From Lawsonibacter faecis (GTDB taxonomy: Bacteria; Bacillota; Clostridia; Oscillospirales; Oscillospiraceae), in NCBI RefSeq assembly GCF_014287675.1, contig NZ_JACOPQ010000008.1, forward strand, positions 1 through 64,000: a DNA stretch of 64,000 nt, read 5' to 3'. The notes under the pieces are model-generated. The model had not been told where the DNA came from. It did not search any database and was given only the letters and a program-made list of their open reading frames with translations. Both the position numbers and the translations under genes were made by a program. Below, piece after piece: positions 44,289-52,328 of this stretch (position 1 is its first letter; every line of letters begins with the position of its first letter).

Positions 44289-44708
44289 CTAATGTCCACG
44301 GTGCTTTTCCTTGCGCTTTTCTTGGCGGATTTGGAACTTCCGCTCCTCCTCCGCCCTGTCCCTGTCCCGGCTCCTCTCCCGCCGCTCCCGCTTGTTCTGC
44401 TCCCGTTGGAGCTGGAGGGCCCGCTGGGCCCTGGTGCCCACGCCGGCGCGCTCCAGCTGCTCCGCCGCCCGGCGCTGCATACGCTTGGGGTTGGGCCTGT
44501 CCGGCCTGCGCGGGGCCGCCGCAACGGGCGGGCTGAACGCCAGCGTGTGCCAGTGCGAGAGCAGGAAGCCGTAGACCTCGCAGTCCCTGGGCTCCGCGCC
44601 GAAGGTGATCTTGCACACCTCCAGCGCGTCCTGGTCCTCCCGCTCGCAGACGGCCACCCAGAACGGTTCCTCGAAGCAGACGGTGAGCCTTGTATAGCCG
44701 CAGTCCAT
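44289..44708 (-). CDS. yjdF: YjdF family protein (DUF2992)
   Basis: A 139-residue protein. The conserved N-terminal half (RLTVCFEEPFWVAVCERED, ITFGAEPRDCEVYGFLL) matches the YjdF family; the C-terminal third is a highly charged Arg/Glu/Lys/Gln helix. The biochemical role is unknown, but in several Firmicutes the gene is switched on by azaaromatic compounds through the yjdF riboswitch. A GGGAGG site precedes the ATG at 44706-44708. The leader is about 135 nt and looks structured. Confidence 0.85.
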   Translation of the reverse strand: MDCGYTRLTVCFEEPFWVAVCEREDQDALEVCKITFGAEPRDCEVYGFLLSHWHTLAFSPPVAAAPRRPDRPNPKRMQRRAAEQLERAGVGTRAQRALQLQREQNKRERRERSRDRDRAEEERKFQIRQEKRKEKHRGH

Positions 44709-44844
44709 ATTCAGTTCCTCCCATTCGATTTGCCTGCGGAGAAGGGACAACCCATGGGAGGGCAGGTTACTGAGGCGCTGAACCGGTGGGACAGGCCGGC
44801 GGCGCCCGTCCGGATTACCGACCGGACCATGTTTTTATCTCCGC
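44709..44844 (-). promoter_or_regulatory. Long structured leader of yjdF, candidate azaaromatic riboswitch
   Basis: From the predicted start to the ATG there are about 135 nt with several GC-rich pairings, for example GTCCGG/CCGGAC around an 8-nt loop just after an AAAAAC run, and a CAGTAACC segment before the ribosome binding site. Location ahead of a yjdF gene suggests a yjdF-motif riboswitch. I cannot align it to the family model here, so the call rests on context. Confidence 0.4.
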
Positions 44845-44850
44845 GCAACC

Positions 44851-44879
44851 ATCTTAGCACCCCGGCCCCGAAAGCGCAA
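44851..44879 (-). promoter_or_regulatory. Putative promoter for yjdF
   Basis: TTGCGC (44874-44879) and TAAGAT (44851-44856) with a 17-bp spacer on the minus strand. Confidence 0.5.
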
Positions 44880-44992
44880 GGGCCTGGCGGGGCAAGCGCC
44901 CCGGAACGCGCGGCAGTGTCATAAATTGAAGGCATTCGGCGCGCGCGCTGTCCAAGACCTTTCATTCAGATCCGGTGCGCACAGAGGGGCCG

Positions 44993-47731
44993 TCACAGGG
45001 TCCATCTCCGCAGCACCTGGACCAGCAGCGCCATGTCGATGGGCTTGGGAATATGGTCGTTCATGCCCACGCTCCTGGCCTTGCTGATGTCGGAGACGAA
45101 GGCGTTGGCCGTCAGCGCCACGATGGGCACCCGCTCCGCGTCCTCCCGGTCCATGGCGCGGATGGCGGCTGTGGCGTCATAGCCGTTCATCACGGGCATC
45201 TGGATGTCCATCAGGATGGCGTTGTAGTACCACGGCGCGGACGCGCCGAACAGTTCCACGGCCCGGGCGCCGTTTTCCGCGCACTCCACCGTGACGCCCT
45301 GCATCTGCAGCAGCTCCGCGGCGATCTCCCGGTTCAGGTCGTTGTCCTCCACCAGCAGCATCCGCTTCCCCAGCAGCCCGGAGGCGGGCTCCTCCTCCCA
45401 GTCGCCCGCGTCCTCCGGCCTGCCGCTCTCGCAGAAGAGCTGCAGCACATGCAGCATCTTGGACTTGAAGAGGGGCTTGGTGATAAAGGCGTCGGCCCCG
45501 GCGCTTAAAAATTCGTCCTCAATGTCGGAGTAGTCGTAGGCCGAGATGATGATGATGGGCACATCCTCGCCCAGCTCCCCCCGAATGGCCTTTACGGTCT
45601 CCAGGCCGTCCATCCCGGGCATTTTCCAGTCCAGGATAACGGCGAAATAGCCGTCCCCCCTCTCGTGGGCCAGCGCCACCCGCTCCAGGGCCTCCGCGCC
45701 GGACAGGACCCATTGCCCCCTCATCCCCAGCTCGTCCAGGAGCATCGCGGCGTTTTCGCATACGATCTGGTCGTCGTCCACCACCAGCACGCTCAGGCCC
45801 GCCAGCTCGTCGTCCCGGGCCACCTCCTCGGCATGGTACTGCAGCGGCACGGTCACGGTGAATCGGCTCCCCTTCCCCAGCTCGCTCTCCACGTCGATGG
45901 TGCCGTTCATCATGTGGATGATATTCTCGGTAATGGCCATGCCCAGCCCCGTGCCCTGGATCTTGCTGATGCGGCTGTCCTCCGCCCGGGTGAAGGGCTC
46001 AAAGATATGGGGGAGGTAGTCCGGGGCCATGCCGATGCCGTTGTCGGTAAAGACGAACTCAAACTGTCCCTTGCCCGGAATGGAGGACTCCTTCTCCCGG
46101 ATGACCAGGGTGATTTTCCCGCCGTCGGGGGTGTATTTGACGGCGTTGGAGAGCAGATTCATAAAGACCTGCCGCAGGCGGTCCCCGTCGGCCACAATCT
46201 TCTCGTGCCTCACCTGCCCGACGATGACCTTCAGCTCCTGCCCCTTCTCGGCCACCAGGGGCTTGCACATATCGTAGACGCCCTCCAGCAGCTTGGGCAG
46301 GTCGATGTCCTCCGGCGAGAGGTCGATTTTCCCGCTCTCGATTTTGGACATATCCAAAACCTCGTTGATGAGGCTGAGCAGATGCCTGCCGGACACGTCG
46401 ATCTTGCCCAGGCAGTCCCGCACCCGGTCCGGTGCGCTCAGATTCGCCCGGGCAATCGCCGTCATGCCCATAATCGCGTTCATGGGGGTGCGGATATCGT
46501 GGGACATGGAGGAGAGAAAGTCGGTCTTGGCGGAGTTTGCCACCCGGGCCGCCTGGTAGGCCTCCTCCAGCGCCCGCCGCTGCCGGCCCTGCTCGGTGCG
46601 CTCCTCGGTCACGTCCAGGCCGATGGTGTAGAAGGAGGGGATGCCGTCCCAGCTCTCCTCCCCGCTCACGTAGCACAGCGTGATGGTGACAATCCGCTGC
46701 TCGCCCGAGCGCCGGATCAGCCGCACCTCGTAGACCAGGTGCTGCCCGGTCTCCCGGATGCCCCGCAGCCCGTCCAGCATCCGCTCCAGGTCGTCCGGGT
46801 GGACGTAGCCGCACTGGGAGTGGAGCTCGCGTTCAAACTGCTCGGCGGTATAGCCGATCATCTCCAGGAAGTCGGCGCCGTACCAGAGGATGGTGCTCAT
46901 GTCCCGGGCGTCCAGCCGGGCCAGGCCGCCGGGGATGGTCCGCAGCAGCGCCGCCCTCTCCCGATCCTTCTGGGCCAGCTTGTACTCCGCGCTGTACATA
47001 TCGTGGGACAGCTCAATCCGGGCTCTGTGCCCGTGCCAGTTCACAATGCGGTTTTTGATCATGAAGGTCCGCTCCAGCACCGGGTTGTCAAACTGCCACT
47101 CGTACCACGCGTCATAGGTAAGCCTGTCGTTGGTGCAGAAGGGGCAGGGCGACGTCCGGCCCTGTATGACCTCGTAGCACTTGCGCCCGCACACCTCCTC
47201 GCTGGTGCGCTTCAGCGTGCTGGCGGCCTCCCGGTTGACATAGAGCAGCTCGTAGCTGTCCATGTCGCAGATGTAGACGTTTCCCGCGTACTCGTCCATC
47301 ATCATCCGGAAATACCGGTCCCTCTCCCCGCAGCTTGCGGCCAGTTCGCTCACGTCGGTGAGCACCAGGTAAAAGACGGGGCAGCCGTCCGCCCGCCCGC
47401 CGTCCAGGGTGGCGGTCATGCGCAGCCAGGCGGCCCCGCCGTCCCCCCCGGGGGCCCGGCAGGTCCAGGCGGCGCTTTGTGCCCCGTTTTTCAGCATTTC
47501 CGCCAGCTCCGCCTCAATCACGGCGAAGTCGGCGGGGTATTCCCCGTAGAGCCGCCCCAGCGACCGCATACGGGAGGGGACCTCCGCCTGTGTGCAGCCC
47601 AGCGCGGCGCAGAAGCGCCCGTTGGCCCACAGGAAGGGGTAGTCCTCCTCCAGCAGCAGTCTGCCGGCTGCAACCCCCACCCGGTCTAATAAAGCGCCTT
47701 GCTCCCCGGCCGTCCATTCACGCTGCTTCAT
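44993..47731 (-). CDS. Hybrid sensor histidine kinase / response regulator with PAS domains
   Basis: A 912-residue soluble hybrid kinase. Three PAS-type sensor regions (about 15-125, 130-255 and 265-390) precede the dimerisation/phosphoacceptor helix SMSHDIRTPMNAIMG (His near 410), the ATPase domain (NLLSNAVKYTPDGG near 533, NGIGM, GTGLGMAI) and two receiver domains with phospho-Asp in VILDWKMPGMDG (near 700) and ILMDIQMPVMNG (near 843). The second PAS has a Cys-rich CPFC segment. No transmembrane helix, so it senses an internal signal. The start is uncertain between ATGs at 47731 and 47740; longer frame upstream is promoter sequence. Confidence 0.92.
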   Translation of the reverse strand: MKQREWTAGEQGALLDRVGVAAGRLLLEEDYPFLWANGRFCAALGCTQAEVPSRMRSLGRLYGEYPADFAVIEAELAEMLKNGAQSAAWTCRAPGGDGGAAWLRMTATLDGGRADGCPVFYLVLTDVSELAASCGERDRYFRMMMDEYAGNVYICDMDSYELLYVNREAASTLKRTSEEVCGRKCYEVIQGRTSPCPFCTNDRLTYDAWYEWQFDNPVLERTFMIKNRIVNWHGHRARIELSHDMYSAEYKLAQKDRERAALLRTIPGGLARLDARDMSTILWYGADFLEMIGYTAEQFERELHSQCGYVHPDDLERMLDGLRGIRETGQHLVYEVRLIRRSGEQRIVTITLCYVSGEESWDGIPSFYTIGLDVTEERTEQGRQRRALEEAYQAARVANSAKTDFLSSMSHDIRTPMNAIMGMTAIARANLSAPDRVRDCLGKIDVSGRHLLSLINEVLDMSKIESGKIDLSPEDIDLPKLLEGVYDMCKPLVAEKGQELKVIVGQVRHEKIVADGDRLRQVFMNLLSNAVKYTPDGGKITLVIREKESSIPGKGQFEFVFTDNGIGMAPDYLPHIFEPFTRAEDSRISKIQGTGLGMAITENIIHMMNGTIDVESELGKGSRFTVTVPLQYHAEEVARDDELAGLSVLVVDDDQIVCENAAMLLDELGMRGQWVLSGAEALERVALAHERGDGYFAVILDWKMPGMDGLETVKAIRGELGEDVPIIIISAYDYSDIEDEFLSAGADAFITKPLFKSKMLHVLQLFCESGRPEDAGDWEEEPASGLLGKRMLLVEDNDLNREIAAELLQMQGVTVECAENGARAVELFGASAPWYYNAILMDIQMPVMNGYDATAAIRAMDREDAERVPIVALTANAFVSDISKARSVGMNDHIPKPIDMALLVQVLRRWTL

Positions 47732-47800
47732 ACCTCGCATTGCTCCTTCCGCCCTCCGGCGCTCCGCCGCGGCAGTCTGGGACAAAAAGCCCTGAATCAT

Positions 47801-47829
47801 ATTATATCTAAACCGCTTTCCAAAAGCAA
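47801..47829 (-). promoter_or_regulatory. Promoter for the hybrid kinase gene
   Basis: TTGCTT (47824-47829), a 17-bp spacer and TATAAT (47801-47806) on the minus strand, about 60 bp before the start. Confidence 0.7.
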
Positions 47830-47874
47830 CGAGGGATCGCGCCCTGGGATCAAATTTCTTCGGAAAACACGTCC

Positions 47875-47921
47875 AAAAAAGGGGAGGGAACCGGGTAAAT
47901 ACGCCCGGTTCCTCCCCTTTT
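47875..47921 (-). terminator. Terminator after the methyltransferase gene
   Basis: A GC-rich stem (GGGGAGGGAACCGGG and its near-complement CCCGGTTCCTCCCC) is bounded by A- and T-runs, 13 bp past the stop. Confidence 0.8.
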
Positions 47922-47933
47922 CGCCGTTCACCG

Positions 47934-48545
47934 CTACCGGATGCCCCAGGCCAGCAGGCTGGTGGCGTCGATTTTCCGGCACTCCCCGCCGTGGAAGCCC
48001 GCCGCGTCCAGCAGGCCGCGCAGCTCCTTCCGGCCGTAGAGACGCACATCCCCCTCACGGCTGAGGGGCAGCAGCAGGTTCATCAGCCCCCGGACCGCGC
48101 CGGGCGCGGTGCAGTCCCCCAGGAGGAACACCCCGCCGGGGCTGAGCACCCGGGACACCTCGGCCAGCACCGCCCGGGGATCGGGGTAGTGGTGGAAGGA
48201 ATCGCTGCACAGCACCACGTCGAACACGCCGTCGCCGAAGGGGAGCCGCTCCGCGTCCCCCCGGACCAGCTCCGCCCGGTCTCCCAGCTTCTCCCGGGCC
48301 ACGGAGAGCATCCCCTCCGAGAGGTCCAGCCCGGCGCACCGGGCCTTCGGCGCCTGCTCCAGAAAGCGGGCGAGCAGCTCCCCCGTGCCGCAGCCCAGAT
48401 CCAGCACCGCGGCGTGGGGAATCTGCATCACCTGTGACAGCAGCACGCCGTAGAGCTTCCGGGCGTGATCGCCGAAATGGCCCGTGTCATAGTCCGCGGC
48501 CTGCCCGTCAAAGGCCCTGCGGGATTTCTCTTGGTAGTCGTTCAT
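47934..48545 (-). CDS. SAM-dependent class I methyltransferase
   Basis: A 203-residue Rossmann-fold methyltransferase. The SAM motif VLDLGCGTGELLARF is near residue 47, with the acidic ribose-binding GLDLSEGML and motif PFGDGVFDVVLCSDSFHHY, as in the UbiE/Methyltransf_11 group. Substrate unknown. It follows a TetR regulator and has two tandem 14-bp repeats just before its ribosome binding site, so it is probably controlled by that regulator, perhaps as a detoxifying or resistance methylase (inference). Confidence 0.88.
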   Translation of the reverse strand: MNDYQEKSRRAFDGQAADYDTGHFGDHARKLYGVLLSQVMQIPHAAVLDLGCGTGELLARFLEQAPKARCAGLDLSEGMLSVAREKLGDRAELVRGDAERLPFGDGVFDVVLCSDSFHHYPDPRAVLAEVSRVLSPGGVFLLGDCTAPGAVRGLMNLLLPLSREGDVRLYGRKELRGLLDAAGFHGGECRKIDATSLLAWGIR

Positions 48546-48561
48546 AATCCATACTCCTTTA

Positions 48562-48589
48562 TTGAATTTCGTTCATTGAATCTCGTTCA
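48562..48589 (-). promoter_or_regulatory. Tandem 14-bp repeats ahead of the methyltransferase gene
   Basis: TTGAATTTCGTTCA (48562-48575) is followed immediately by TTGAATCTCGTTCA (48576-48589). Each unit has inverted TGAA/TTCA ends. They end 8 bp before the ribosome binding site and could be operators for the adjacent TetR protein. Confidence 0.5.
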
Positions 48590-48639
48590 CTCATTTGCCG
48601 GTTTTTACCCCGGCGCGGCTCAGCCGCGCCGGGGCGTGG

Positions 48640-49332
48640 TCATCGGTCGTTCAAAATCAGCTCGGCGTATCGGCGCAGAAGGGCGACCCGCGCCTCCATG
48701 GGGGTCTCCCCCTCCCCCATCAGCCCCACCTGGGCGTGGAGGAGGTAACTGGCCGTCACCTCCGGGTGCTCCAGCCGCAGCTCCCCCCGGGCGCAGGCGT
48801 CCCGGAACTCCTCCGCCACATGGGGCAGGAGATAGTCGCACATCTGCATGCTGAGCCGGTCGTGGATGGCGCGGTTCTCCGGGCGGTGGTAAAACTCCCG
48901 GTAGCGGGCGCGGCCGTCAAACCGGCGGCTGGGGTCCTCCCCCTCCGGACGGCCCCGGCGCTGGTCCCGGCGCTCGGCCCGCTCCTCTCTCCGGCCCTCC
49001 CGGCGCTCTCCCCGGCCCGGCCCGGCCTCGGGCAGCTCCATCGCCAGGGTCAGCTCCGCCATGGCGTCCATCCGCGCCGCGATGGTGCGGCCGCGGTCGT
49101 GGATGATGGGCAGGGCGGCGGCGCAGCACTCCCGCACATACTGGCCCATCGCCTCGTGAAAGAGCTTCTGCTTGGAGTCGAAGTAGCGGTAGCACAGCCC
49201 CTGCACCACGTCCATCTCCCTGGCGATATCGGCCATGGAGGTCTCCTCGTAGCCCCTCTCGGTAAACAGCCGCATGGCCGTGTCCAGAATCTCCTGCCGC
49301 CGCTCCTCCGGCGGCTTTGATATCCGCGGCAT
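48640..49332 (-). CDS. TetR/AcrR family regulator with an Arg-rich insert
   Basis: A 230-residue regulator. The helix-turn-helix is MADIAREMDVVQGLCYRYFD, preceded by the usual RRQEILDTAMRLFTERGYEETS. The ligand domain carries an unusual Arg/Glu-rich stretch (about residues 107-135, with runs such as GERREGRREERAERRDQRRG) that is probably a disordered insert. ATG at 49330-49332 has GGAGAGG upstream. Divergent from the 2-hydroxyacid dehydrogenase gene and followed by a methyltransferase gene in the same direction. Confidence 0.88.
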   Translation of the reverse strand: MPRISKPPEERRQEILDTAMRLFTERGYEETSMADIAREMDVVQGLCYRYFDSKQKLFHEAMGQYVRECCAAALPIIHDRGRTIAARMDAMAELTLAMELPEAGPGRGERREGRREERAERRDQRRGRPEGEDPSRRFDGRARYREFYHRPENRAIHDRLSMQMCDYLLPHVAEEFRDACARGELRLEHPEVTASYLLHAQVGLMGEGETPMEARVALLRRYAELILNDR

Positions 49333-49350
49333 TCTTCTCACCTCTCCGTC

Positions 49351-49379
49351 AGTATAAACCGGCGCTGAACAAAAGTCAA
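49351..49379 (-). promoter_or_regulatory. Promoter for the tetR gene
   Basis: TTGACT (49374-49379) and TATACT (49351-49356) are 17 bp apart on the minus strand. Its -35 lies in an inverted repeat (AAAAGTCAAT at 49371-49380, ATTGACTTTT at 49403-49412) that also contains the -35 of the opposite gene. Confidence 0.65.
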
Positions 49380-49403
49380 TGACTAATATTCACTCGTTAT
49401 TTA

Positions 49404-49431
49404 TTGACTTTTTGCCCCGGGCTGTTATGAT
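49404..49431 (+). promoter_or_regulatory. Promoter for the 2-hydroxyacid dehydrogenase gene
   Basis: TTGACT (49404-49409), a 16-bp spacer and TATGAT (49426-49431). The divergent, symmetric arrangement suggests shared control. Confidence 0.6.
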
Positions 49432-49472
49432 AACTTTACGGAAATCATATCACGCCCGGAGGTATTTAACTT

Positions 49473-50423
49473 ATGAATCAAAAAACGGTGGTGCTCAACG
49501 CCGCCAAAATGGATTACGACGGGAGGCTGGACCTATCCCAGCTCTCCCCCGATCTGACCGTCTACCCCGACAGCGCGCCGGAGCAGATTTTGGAGCGCAT
49601 CCGGGGGGCCGCGGTGGTGGTCACCAAGGAACTGGTCATTGACGCCTCCCTCCTCTCCCGGTTCCCCGACTCGGTGAAGCTCATCTGCGAGGCGGGCACC
49701 GGGTACAACAACCTCGCAATGGACGCCGCCCGGGCCAAGGGCATCACCGTGTGCAACATCCCCGCCTACAGCACCCAGCGGGTGGCCCAGACCGCACTGA
49801 TGCTGATGCTCAACCTCTCCTCCTCCATGGGCGCCCAGCTCGCCATGCTCGCCCGGGGGGACCGCAGCAATTTTACCGACTGTCTGAAGGTGGACCATGT
49901 GGAGCTCAACGGCAAGACCCTGGGGCTTGTGGGCACGGGCAACATCGGCAGGGCGGTGGCCCGGGCGGCCCAGGCCCTGGACATGGAGGTGCTGGGCTGG
50001 GCCCGCACCCCCCGGCCGGACGCCGGGGGCATCCGCTATGTCCCCATGGAGGAGCTGCTCAGGCGCAGCGACTACCTCTCCCTCCACTGTCCCCTCACCC
50101 CCGAGACCCGGCACCTCATCGGCGCGGACAGCCTGGCCCGGATGAAGCCCACCGCCTTCCTCATCAACACCTCCCGGGGCGCGCTGGTGGATGAGGCCGC
50201 CCTCATCGCGGCCCTCCGGGCGGGGACCATCGCGGGCGCGGGACTGGACGTGCAGGAGACCGAGCCCCCCGCCCAGGACAGCCCCCTCTACACGATGGAA
50301 AACGTCATCCTCACGCCCCACATGGGCTGGAAGGGCCTGGAGACCCGCCGCCGGCTCGTCTCCCTCCTGGCCGGGAATATCCGGGCGTTCTTCGGGGGAA
50401 GGCCCATTAACGTGGTGTCGTGA
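49473..50423 (+). CDS. D-isomer-specific 2-hydroxyacid dehydrogenase
   Basis: A 316-residue NAD-dependent dehydrogenase of the glycerate/phosphoglycerate/lactate family. The NAD loop LGLVGTGNIGRAVARAAQAL is near residue 145. The catalytic Arg lies in FLINTSRGALVDE, Glu in LDVQETEPPA and His in ILTPHMGWKG. It lacks the regulatory ACT domain of long SerA. The exact substrate (glycerate, hydroxypyruvate or a related acid) cannot be read from sequence. AGGAGG-like site GGAGG before the ATG. Confidence 0.9.
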   Translation: MNQKTVVLNAAKMDYDGRLDLSQLSPDLTVYPDSAPEQILERIRGAAVVVTKELVIDASLLSRFPDSVKLICEAGTGYNNLAMDAARAKGITVCNIPAYSTQRVAQTALMLMLNLSSSMGAQLAMLARGDRSNFTDCLKVDHVELNGKTLGLVGTGNIGRAVARAAQALDMEVLGWARTPRPDAGGIRYVPMEELLRRSDYLSLHCPLTPETRHLIGADSLARMKPTAFLINTSRGALVDEAALIAALRAGTIAGAGLDVQETEPPAQDSPLYTMENVILTPHMGWKGLETRRRLVSLLAGNIRAFFGGRPINVVS

Positions 50424-50424
50424 T

Positions 50425-50685
50425 ATGAGAAAAATGTCCCGGTTTTGGGCCAGGCTCTGCGTCATACTCGTGGCGGTCTTCTGCGCCGGCCTCCTGCTGA
50501 CCTGCCTGCTGCCCCGGCCCTGGATGATCGCCCTGGACATACTCAGCCTGGCGGGCTTTCTGTGCGTCAAGTTTCTAGCCCTGCGCTGCCCCCGCTGCGG
50601 CTGGGGCGGTGCGGTCCCACAGTGGTCCCGCAGCGGGACGCTCCACTGCCCGAAGTGCGGCGGCCTGCTGGAGTATGACCGTTAG
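50425..50685 (+). CDS. Small membrane protein with zinc ribbon
   Basis: An 86-residue protein with two hydrophobic segments (about 8-30 and 33-50) and a C-terminal zinc ribbon (CPRCGW and CPKCGG). It starts 2 bp after the dehydrogenase stop and is likely co-transcribed with it. Function unknown; layout resembles the 5978-6265 protein. Confidence 0.6.
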   Translation: MRKMSRFWARLCVILVAVFCAGLLLTCLLPRPWMIALDILSLAGFLCVKFLALRCPRCGWGGAVPQWSRSGTLHCPKCGGLLEYDR

Positions 50686-50805
50686 CGCCCTCCCGCCGCG
50701 GGCCGGGCGGCCCGCCGTTTCTGCGCACGCCCGTTAACGCCGCGGCGGCGCGGATGAACCAATGCTGTGTTTTGAATATTTAAAGAAGCGCGAGGTACCT
50801 TTTTC

Positions 50806-51789
50806 ATGAGAACAACCGGATCAACGCCCGGAAAACGCCTCTGGCCCAGGGTGCTGGCCGCCGTCCTGGTGCTCCTGGCGGTCCTGGCCGCCGCCGTCCT
50901 GGCCCTTGTGGGCAACTACTTCTACAATTTCGCCCTCAATCCCCGCTCCCCCGCCGCCTTCGCCCCCACCGCCGACGTGGTGGGCAGCGACGCGGGCACC
51001 TCCGGAGACGGGGCCACCAAGAGCGACAACCTGTGGCTGGTGGAGAACGCGGAGGACGTCTCCCTCACCAGCCGGGACGGCCTCGCCCTCCACGCCTACC
51101 GGGTGGAGGGCGCGCAGCCCCACCGCTACGCCGTGGTCTGCCACGGCTACCAGTCCAACGCCTCCCAGACCGGCGGCTTCGCCCGGCGGTTTCACGACAT
51201 GGGCTATACCGTCCTGGCCCCCGACGCCCGGGGCCACGGCCTCAGCGGCGGGGACTATATCGGCATGGGCTGGCCGGAGCGGCGGGATATTGTGGACTGG
51301 TGCGCTCAGATTGCCGCCCAGGACCCCCTGGCGGAGATTGTCCTCTTCGGTATCTCCATGGGCGGCGCCACCGTTATGATGGCCTCCGGGGAGGCGGACC
51401 TCCCCGCCAATGTGAGGGCCGTCGTGGAGGACTGCGGCTATACCTCCGCCTGGGACGAGTTCGCCGGGCAGCTCAGGGAGCTGTTCGGCCTGCCCGCCTT
51501 CCCCATTCTGGACGTCACCAATCTGGTGACCCGGCTCCGGGCGGGCTGGGACATGAGGGAGGCCAGCGCGGTAAACCAGGTGGCCAGATCCGTCACCCCC
51601 ACCCTCTTCATCCACGGCGACGCGGACACCTTCGTCCCCTTCTGGATGCTGGACGCGGTCTACGGGGCCGCCGCCTGTGAGAAAGAGAAGCTGGTTGTCC
51701 CCGGCGCGGCCCACGCCCAGGCCGCCGCCGTCGACCCGGAGCTCTACTGGGGCACGGTGGAGGAATTTCTCGCCGGGCACGTGGGCTGA
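50806..51789 (+). CDS. Alpha/beta hydrolase, membrane-anchored
   Basis: A 327-residue serine hydrolase with an N-terminal transmembrane anchor (about 14-38), so the enzyme faces outward. The nucleophile elbow is GISMGG (Ser near 186), the oxyanion region is VVCHGYQSN, and the acid and base are in IHGDADTFVP and PGAAHAQA. Similar proteins in Firmicutes (YqkD-like) are of unknown substrate. GAGGTACC-type site upstream of the ATG. Confidence 0.88.
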   Translation: MRTTGSTPGKRLWPRVLAAVLVLLAVLAAAVLALVGNYFYNFALNPRSPAAFAPTADVVGSDAGTSGDGATKSDNLWLVENAEDVSLTSRDGLALHAYRVEGAQPHRYAVVCHGYQSNASQTGGFARRFHDMGYTVLAPDARGHGLSGGDYIGMGWPERRDIVDWCAQIAAQDPLAEIVLFGISMGGATVMMASGEADLPANVRAVVEDCGYTSAWDEFAGQLRELFGLPAFPILDVTNLVTRLRAGWDMREASAVNQVARSVTPTLFIHGDADTFVPFWMLDAVYGAAACEKEKLVVPGAAHAQAAAVDPELYWGTVEEFLAGHVG

Positions 51790-51860
51790 CGGCGGGAGGC
51801 CCCGCCGCCGCCCTTCCCCGCCCGTGGGGGCTGTGAGCTCCGCCGGGGCAGGGGCATCAT

Positions 51861-52208
51861 GTGAAAGAGGTGGAACGCTTGGATATCCTGCGCAATTTTG
51901 CCGCCACCCTCACCGCCGGGGTCACGGTGGGCTTTCTGTTCGGACTCGTGAAGTACCTCTCCCGCCCCAGCTACACGCCCAGGCAGGTGGAGGCGGCGGA
52001 CAAGCTCAAGCGGCATATCTCCTCCGCGCTGAAATTTCTCACCGCCTTCTGCCTGGTGGTGGGCCTCATCTGGACGGTCTATTACCTGGTGCTGGGCGTG
52101 CTGGACCCGGCGCAGGCGGAGTATGCCACCAACCTGTCCCAGCTCATTGTGTCCGTGCTGACCGTCATCTCCATCATCTTCGCCTTCTTTGAGTTCCTGC
52201 GCCGGTGA
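51861..52208 (+). CDS. Small membrane protein of unknown function
   Basis: A 115-residue protein with three hydrophobic segments (about 10-32, 55-78 and 89-110) and a short basic loop. No family was recognised. GTG start at 51861; a TTG six codons later (51879) has a better site (GAGGTGG) and may be the true start. Its position after the hydrolase gene suggests but does not prove co-transcription. Confidence 0.6.
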   Translation: MKEVERLDILRNFAATLTAGVTVGFLFGLVKYLSRPSYTPRQVEAADKLKRHISSALKFLTAFCLVVGLIWTVYYLVLGVLDPAQAEYATNLSQLIVSVLTVISIIFAFFEFLRR

Positions 52209-52272
52209 GCCTTTCATGCTGCGGGTCTCTTGCCGGCGCGGGCGGAAGGAATGTAAGCCATACCAGACAAAC

Positions 52273-52314
52273 AGAGCGGGGCGGACCAGATGGTCCGCCC
52301 CGCTCTCTGCTTTT
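52273..52314. terminator. Bidirectional terminator
   Basis: A 15-bp GC-rich perfect stem (52274-52288 and 52291-52305) with a T-rich tail separates converging genes. Confidence 0.75.
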
Positions 52315-52328
52315 CAGTCTGCTGTGCC

